From Maratus speciosus (lineage: Eukaryota; Arthropoda; Arachnida; Araneae; Salticidae): a stretch of 64,000 nucleotides of DNA. The translations under genes and the position numbers were made by a program. Shown here piece after piece: positions 59,860-64,000 of the stretch. The DNA lies in the NCBI GenBank assembly GCA_963932465.1, contig OZ010792.1, forward strand, positions 278,673,836 to 278,737,835. The letters are read 5' to 3'. Below the pieces are notes generated by a model. The model saw only the letters and a program-made list of their open reading frames with translations. It was not told the DNA's origin and did no database searches. How positions within the stretch are numbered: position 1 is the first letter of the stretch; every line of letters starts with the position of its first letter.

Positions 59860-60128
59860 GGTGTACAAAACTGTTGTAAAGTCAAAAATAAACTTATACA
59901 AACATTAAAATAAAGTTAAAATATCTACGTTTCGGTCATCCTTCTATGACCTTCCTCAGGAACTAGAGCAAAACAAGGGTTTTGCTCTAGTTTTAGAAGA
60001 TATACGACAACGTTCCTGAGGAAGGTCATAGAAGGATGACCGAAACGTAGATATTTTAACTTTATTTTAATGTTTGTATAAGTTTATTTTTGACTTTACA
60101 ACAGTTTTGTACACCGTGTAGTAAACTA
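59860..60128. mobile_element. Penelope-like inverted repeat
   Basis: Two inverted copies of a ~125-bp unit with ACACGGTGTACAAAACTG, GTCAAAAATAAACTTATAC, ATATCTACGTTTCGG and GACCTTCCTCAGGA. They face each other around the palindrome AACTAGAGCAAAAC/GTTTTGCTCTAGTT (59960-59993). The CCTGAGGAAGG...CCGAAACGT motif is characteristic of terminal repeats of Penelope-like retroelements. No reverse transcriptase was found. Confidence 0.5.
60016..60046 (+). ncRNA. Hammerhead-ribozyme-like core
   Basis: CTGAGGA (60016-60022, fits CUGANGA), a 6-bp stem GGTCAT/ATGACC with a 6-nt loop (60024-60041), then GAAAC (60042-60046). ACGTT just upstream can pair with AACGT just downstream. An unpaired A at 60023 and no clear cleavage helix make activity doubtful. 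A mirrored copy is on the minus strand at about 59929-59959. Confidence 0.4.
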
Positions 60129-60665
60129 ATGATATTTTATCAAGTGCATATATAACTTAACCAAAACGTAGATATTTTAACTTTATTTTAATGTAGTTAA
60201 AATATCTACGTACAACACTTTCGTACACCGTGTAGTAAACTAATGATATTTTATCAAGTGTATATATAACTTAACCGAAACGTAGATATTTTAACTTTAT
60301 TTTAATGTAGTTAAAATATCTACGTAATGTAGTTAAAATATATAACTTAACCGAAACGTAGATATTTTAACTTTATTTTAATGTTTGTATAAGTTTATTT
60401 TTGACTTTACAACAGTTTTGTACACCGTGTAGTAAACTAAGGATATTTTATCAAGTGTATATATAACTTAACCGAAACGTAGATATCTTAACTTTATTTT
60501 AATGTAGATAAAATATCTACGTAATGTAGTTAAAATATATAACTCAACCGAAACGTAGATATTTTAACTTTATTTTAATGTTTGTATAAGTTTATTTTTG
60601 ACTTTACAACAGTTTTGCACACCGTGTAGTAAACTAATGATATTTTATCAAAAGTATATATAATT
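60129..60665 (+). repeat. Scrambled partial copies of the Penelope-like unit
   Basis: Several truncated direct copies of ACCGAAACGTAGATATTTTA and of the ACACCGTGTAGTAAACTAA block. Interspersed are short hairpins in which GTAGATATTTTAACT pairs with AGTTAAAATATCTAC (about 60168-60210 and 60284-60325; imperfect near 60479-60522). Confidence 0.8.
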
Positions 60666-60939
60666 TTTTACGGTGTAATTGTCCTGTTCTTTTATTATAA
60701 ATATTTTAATAATAATAATATAATATGACGTAACGATTTATTTGTTTCAGAAAATATCTGAAAAACGTCTGAAACTTTCATAACAGAAACTGATAAAGAC
60801 GATAAATAAACTAAATTAATGTAATAAACCTAAAATTCACGCGAGAAAAAAAAATTCGGACTTCAAGTAGCGAAGAAAATGAAATACATTTAAATTATCA
60901 GATTCTACAGATTCTGAGTAAATGGGATTGGATTAGGAT

Positions 60940-61095
60940 CACTCTGTTGGTTGTGCAAAACAATATAATATCACATCCACAAAGGATATGTGGATACAAT
61001 GCACAAGGTACCTGAAGTGGTTCCATGAAACGTGTACAAATTATCAAGACCTTTGCCAAACATGTGGTAAGATTGTACGAAAAATGAAGTATTGA
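60940..61095 (+). pseudogene. pogo-type transposase C-terminal zinc-finger fragment
   Basis: The frame ending TGA at 61093-61095 contains KDMWIQCTRYLKWFHETC, then NYQDLCQTCGKIV. The WxxC...WFHxxC...CxxC pattern matches the PHD-like cysteine/histidine tail of some pogo/Tigger proteins. Upstream cysteines (CWLC) lie in another frame. No DDE region remains. Confidence 0.6.
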
Positions 61096-61248
61096 AATTA
61101 TACTTCAAATTTTGTTTATTCGATTTTTACTCACTCATTTTCCATCATATAACTGCATCTTTACAAATTGCTATATGTTTTTCATGATTAACTATATGAA
61201 ATGTGTTATTTATTTTCTATTTAACTTCACTTTTTCTTTCTTGTATTG

Positions 61249-61288
61249 GATGGCCATCTCTCCTCGGCTTTAAGGAGAGATGGCCATC
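61249..61288. repeat. Perfect 16-bp stem hairpin
   Basis: GATGGCCATCTCTCCT pairs with AGGAGAGATGGCCATC around an 8-nt loop. The motif is related to the ends of the host pogo-like element. Confidence 0.85.
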
Positions 61289-61464
61289 TGCCATTTTAAT
61301 TTCCATTTTGTTTAACACATTTGCTTTCAATATATAATTATTTTTTGCATATAACATTATGCGTATATGTATAATAATTTTAAATATGCATAAATATTTC
61401 TTGTATTTGCATTCTAAGAAATTTTATTTTAAAACCATGGCCATCTATCCTAGAATTACCCTAC

Positions 61465-62139
61465 ATATATATTACGAAAATTAAATTTCCGCGCCTTATT
61501 AAAATTACTCCATAAAAATATATCTTCTAAATTATTCTACGATCCTAGTTTATTAAATTATTCCCTATCTTAAATAATAGTGCATTCATTCCGTTCATTT
61601 AAATTCCTTCTATTGAAAATCCGCTTATTTAATTTCCTTCAAAATCTTCTAGAAAAACTTATCCCCTTAATAATTTTTCTTCAAGACCTTTTTATTCCTC
61701 AATCTTAAATTGCTGATATTTATTCCATTAAAGTTATCTGATTTATACTATTTCTTTTTTTATATATTTTTTATTCCATAACTTGATTTCCCGCGTAATT
61801 TCGGCTCGGTCATTTCTACTCAATTTTATGCCGCATACAATAAAGAGTCCTCCAGCTTTGCCGCCCACTCATTGGTTAAATTACCCCTGCATTGGGGAAA
61901 AAACTCCTGCTTATCGACCTGTATAAAACGTGAAACATGAGCGCGGGGGTCAGATTTTTCGTAGCATGTTTTTTTTTTTTTTTTTAACTACATTGCTGCC
62001 TAGAAGAGTGTCACCGGAAAAATCGAATGAAGTTCAAACATCTTTATAAAACGGTGAAAAGTTTGTGAAACGATGACGGAAATAAGTGTCTCGTGGTTTT
62101 TTTTTCCTTTTTTTTCCCCCCATTTTTTTCTTTTTCTTT

Positions 62140-62198
<59 letters not shown>

Positions 62199-62460
62199 GT
62201 GGACGCTTTGTCAATGTATTATGACAGAGGAAAGTAATAAAATTTCTTCTTTTGTCAAGAAGTGTTTTTCCTTTTTTCGTTAAACTACCACTGTGCATCG
62301 ACCAAGGCCATAGATAAAGCATCTAGGACTGCAAATGAACTATTGAATATGTGATTTTAATCGGTATCGTAATGACGGCTGCCTAAGTTGTAAGAGTGTT
62401 GCGGAGTGGTCTTTGCTTCATTTTACGTCGTTCCATGATCTGTTGCCCAATATCATCACA
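61465..62460. other. AT-rich stretch with simple repeats
   Basis: No gene. T-rich runs at 61971-61985 and 62099-62170, then a (TG)n microsatellite at about 62171-62198. Frames on both strands over 62044-62322 are low-complexity artefacts. Confidence 0.6.
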
Positions 62461-62702
62461 CACTGTAAAAGAAACGGACTAAAAAACGGAAATACTACTG
62501 GCAATCTAGACGCCAGTACTTTTTCCGTATTTTAAATGAACTTTTTCCCGGTAAATTACAGAAAAGTTTCCGTTTTTTTTTTAGAATTTAACGGAAATTT
62601 TTCTGTTATTTACCGGGAAGAGTTTCGTTAAAATACGCAAATAGTACTGGCGTCTAGATTGCCAGTAGTATTTTCGTATTTTAGACCTTTTTTTTTACAG
62701 TG
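62461..62702. mobile_element. 242-bp palindromic MITE
   Basis: Starts CACTGTAAAAGAAACGG and ends TTTTTTTTTACAGTG. The arms match through ACTACTGGCAATCTAGACGC and its reverse complement, with a centre near 62580. A small foldback element of unassigned class. Confidence 0.8.
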
Positions 62703-63029
62703 AATATATATTACATTTTGTATATTTCTAGCTAAAATAGCATATTGAACTTCACAAAAAGGTGCTAGCTGTTATTTTATTATTTTCTATAAAATTAATA
62801 TTTTATGCTTCATATACTGGCATCCTTATACTGTAAAAAAGACAAATACTTCTTAATGTAGGAAAATATAATATAACTGCGAAAGAAAATGCACAATAAC
62901 CTCTTCCGAGTTATCCACAATTTCGAAAAGCATTCGTTATCTTTAGAAAATGAGAAAACAATATCGAGATTTAAAGAAGCATTTATAAAAGCATTGAATT
63001 TTATTGAATGATACTAATCTTAAAACTGT

Positions 63030-63530
63030 AGAGGAATTCAGATATACCTTGGATATCATTCAGGAAGATGGATCAAGCCAAAGAGATGTTGAAAGGAGAA
63101 ATGGGGATGGCAGAAAAGCGATAACAATGTTAAATTATGTTCTGTGGAGTAATCATATTCTCCCTAAAACTAAACGTTGAATTTATAATGCGATTGTGCA
63201 CTGCATGGCGCAGAGCTGTGGACATTAAATCTCCGTCTAAACAAGAAACTCCTCTCTACCGAAATGGACTTCTGCCGAAGATCAGTGAAAACGTCTAGGC
63301 TGAAAAAAGTTAAAAATTCAAGAATACGTGAAATAATGCAAGTCAAACAAGATACCATTAGTACAGTCGAGTATAACAAGCTAGATGGCATGGGCATATT
63401 CGCAGAATGAAAGAGGAATGCCTTCCTAAAATCTTCTTTGAATGAGCCCGGAAGGCAAACGTAGGAGGAGCAGGCCAAAGATGACTTGGAAAAGTTCTAT
63501 TCGAGAGACAATGAAACTATATAATTTAAC
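63030..63530 (+). pseudogene. LINE reverse-transcriptase C-terminal remnant
   Basis: Fragments in shifting plus-strand frames: QEDGSSQRDVERRNGDGRKA, then AITMLNYVLWSNHILPKTKR, IYNAIVHC, and near the end EGKRRRSRPKMTWKSSIRET. This order (FxYLG-like segment, ERR, KTKxxIYNAIV, G+RxRxRPxxTW) is the C-terminal part of many arthropod non-LTR retrotransposon polyproteins. Multiple stops and frameshifts; clade not assigned. The 102-codon minus frame at 63170-63478 is a shadow. Confidence 0.75.
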
Positions 63531-63549
63531 TAATGAGTTTACTCTAGAC

Positions 63550-64000
63550 CAGTGGTTCCCAACGTGGGGCGTACGCCCCACTGAGGGGCAATTTGACTTT
63601 CTAGGGGGGCAATTCCAAATTTGTTACTTACTCTTTCTCTATCAGTTTCTTTTGTCTTTATTTTTTTAAGTAATGTTGAAGACTAAAAATAAATGGAGTA
63701 CAAGTAAAATTTTAAAAAAATTAAAAGTTTTTGTATTGAATTTTTAAAATTTTCCCTATCAAAAGTTTAAAATAGATATTGACAACCGGATAATTAATTA
63801 TACGAATAATCTTTATAAATGTTTTAACATTATTTTTCTAGTATTAAAACTTGCTATAATTTTTCTGTTAAAATATTTTACAATTTTTCGTTATACTTTC
63901 CTTTTTTTCCTTTACGAGTTTTATAGTTATATTCGCTCTGGTATATGTACAACGGAAAATCTTTTAAACGTGAAACTAGTTGAAAGTATATGTAAGTTTG
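63550..64000 (+). mobile_element. hAT terminal sequence, running toward the window edge
   Basis: Begins CAGTGGTTCCCAACGTGGGG followed by GTACGCCCC, the classical end of Charlie/ZBED-type hAT elements, then an AT-rich sequence. No transposase or opposite end lies within the window. Confidence 0.6.

Larger units (their letters stand above)
56677..61464 (+). mobile_element. pogo-like element shell with nested Helitrons and Penelope-like repeats
   Basis: The left end GTAGGATAACTCTAGGATAG, continuing ATGGCCAT, is matched in reverse by ATGGCCATCTATCCTAG, then AATTACCCTAC, at about 61436-61464. A zinc-finger-type transposase C-terminus lies at 60940-61095, and a strong hairpin of the same AGATGGCCATC motif at 61249-61288. 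The interior was expanded by two Helitrons and a Penelope-like segment. Confidence 0.6.

Noticed and set aside
62044..62322. ORFs of 92 and 65 codons on both strands
   Set aside because: They are built from poly-T/poly-A and a TG microsatellite.

Overview
The window looks like intergenic DNA from a large, AT-rich, repeat-dense animal genome. An arthropod, possibly an arachnid, is my best guess, but no host gene is present to prove it. I found no credible host protein-coding gene, rRNA gene or free-standing tRNA gene. Nearly everything recognisable is transposable-element (TE) sequence or tandem repeat. Every transposase or reverse-transcriptase region is broken by stops, frameshifts or insertions. 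Most ORFs over 60 codons are chance frames in low-complexity, palindromic or antisense TE sequence.

Layout. 0.3-0.95 kb: palindromic foldback MITE. 2.3-3.2 kb: imperfect duplication with a TA-flanked MITE in one copy. 3.4-9.2 kb: a ~240-bp tandem repeat, split by a 3.7-kb foldback element with array-built arms (3646-7335) and by Helitron 1 (7688-9053). 10.5-22.4 kb: a pogo/Tigger transposon whose transposase is cut in two by a 9.6-kb element (11683-21261) with composite 15-bp-repeat termini and a 9-bp target duplication. That element itself hosts Tigger-, hAT- and TTAA-type MITEs and a tRNA-SINE. 23-30.6 kb: a ~300-bp satellite interrupted by two ~97% identical 2.5-kb Helentron-like (HINE) elements, each carrying seven ~325-bp repeats. 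30.6-35.1 kb: RTE-like tails, a Harbinger-like MITE and a second tRNA-SINE. 35.5-43.2 kb: a pogo-like shell holding three or more Helitrons and a Tc1 element. 43.4-53.7 kb: a 10.3-kb hAT (ZMYM1-like) element with a perfect 8-bp target duplication and several nested elements. 54.0-55.3 kb: a 1.3-kb near-perfect palindrome. 56.7-61.5 kb: a third pogo-like shell containing two head-to-tail Helitrons and a Penelope-like inverted repeat with a hammerhead-like core. 62.5-64 kb: a palindromic MITE, a LINE reverse-transcriptase fragment and a hAT end.

How the parts relate. The window is a nested TE graveyard. Several insertions can be ordered and their ends fixed to the base from target-site duplications or from paralogous empty sites inside the window. 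Best supported are two Helitrons with A|T empty sites, the 9-bp duplication of the giant foldback-like element, and the 8-bp hAT duplications. The least familiar items are the 9.6-kb and 3.7-kb elements with array-built inverted termini and the paired HINEs with internal satellites. All calls come from reading the sequence by eye; identities and repeat counts are approximate.
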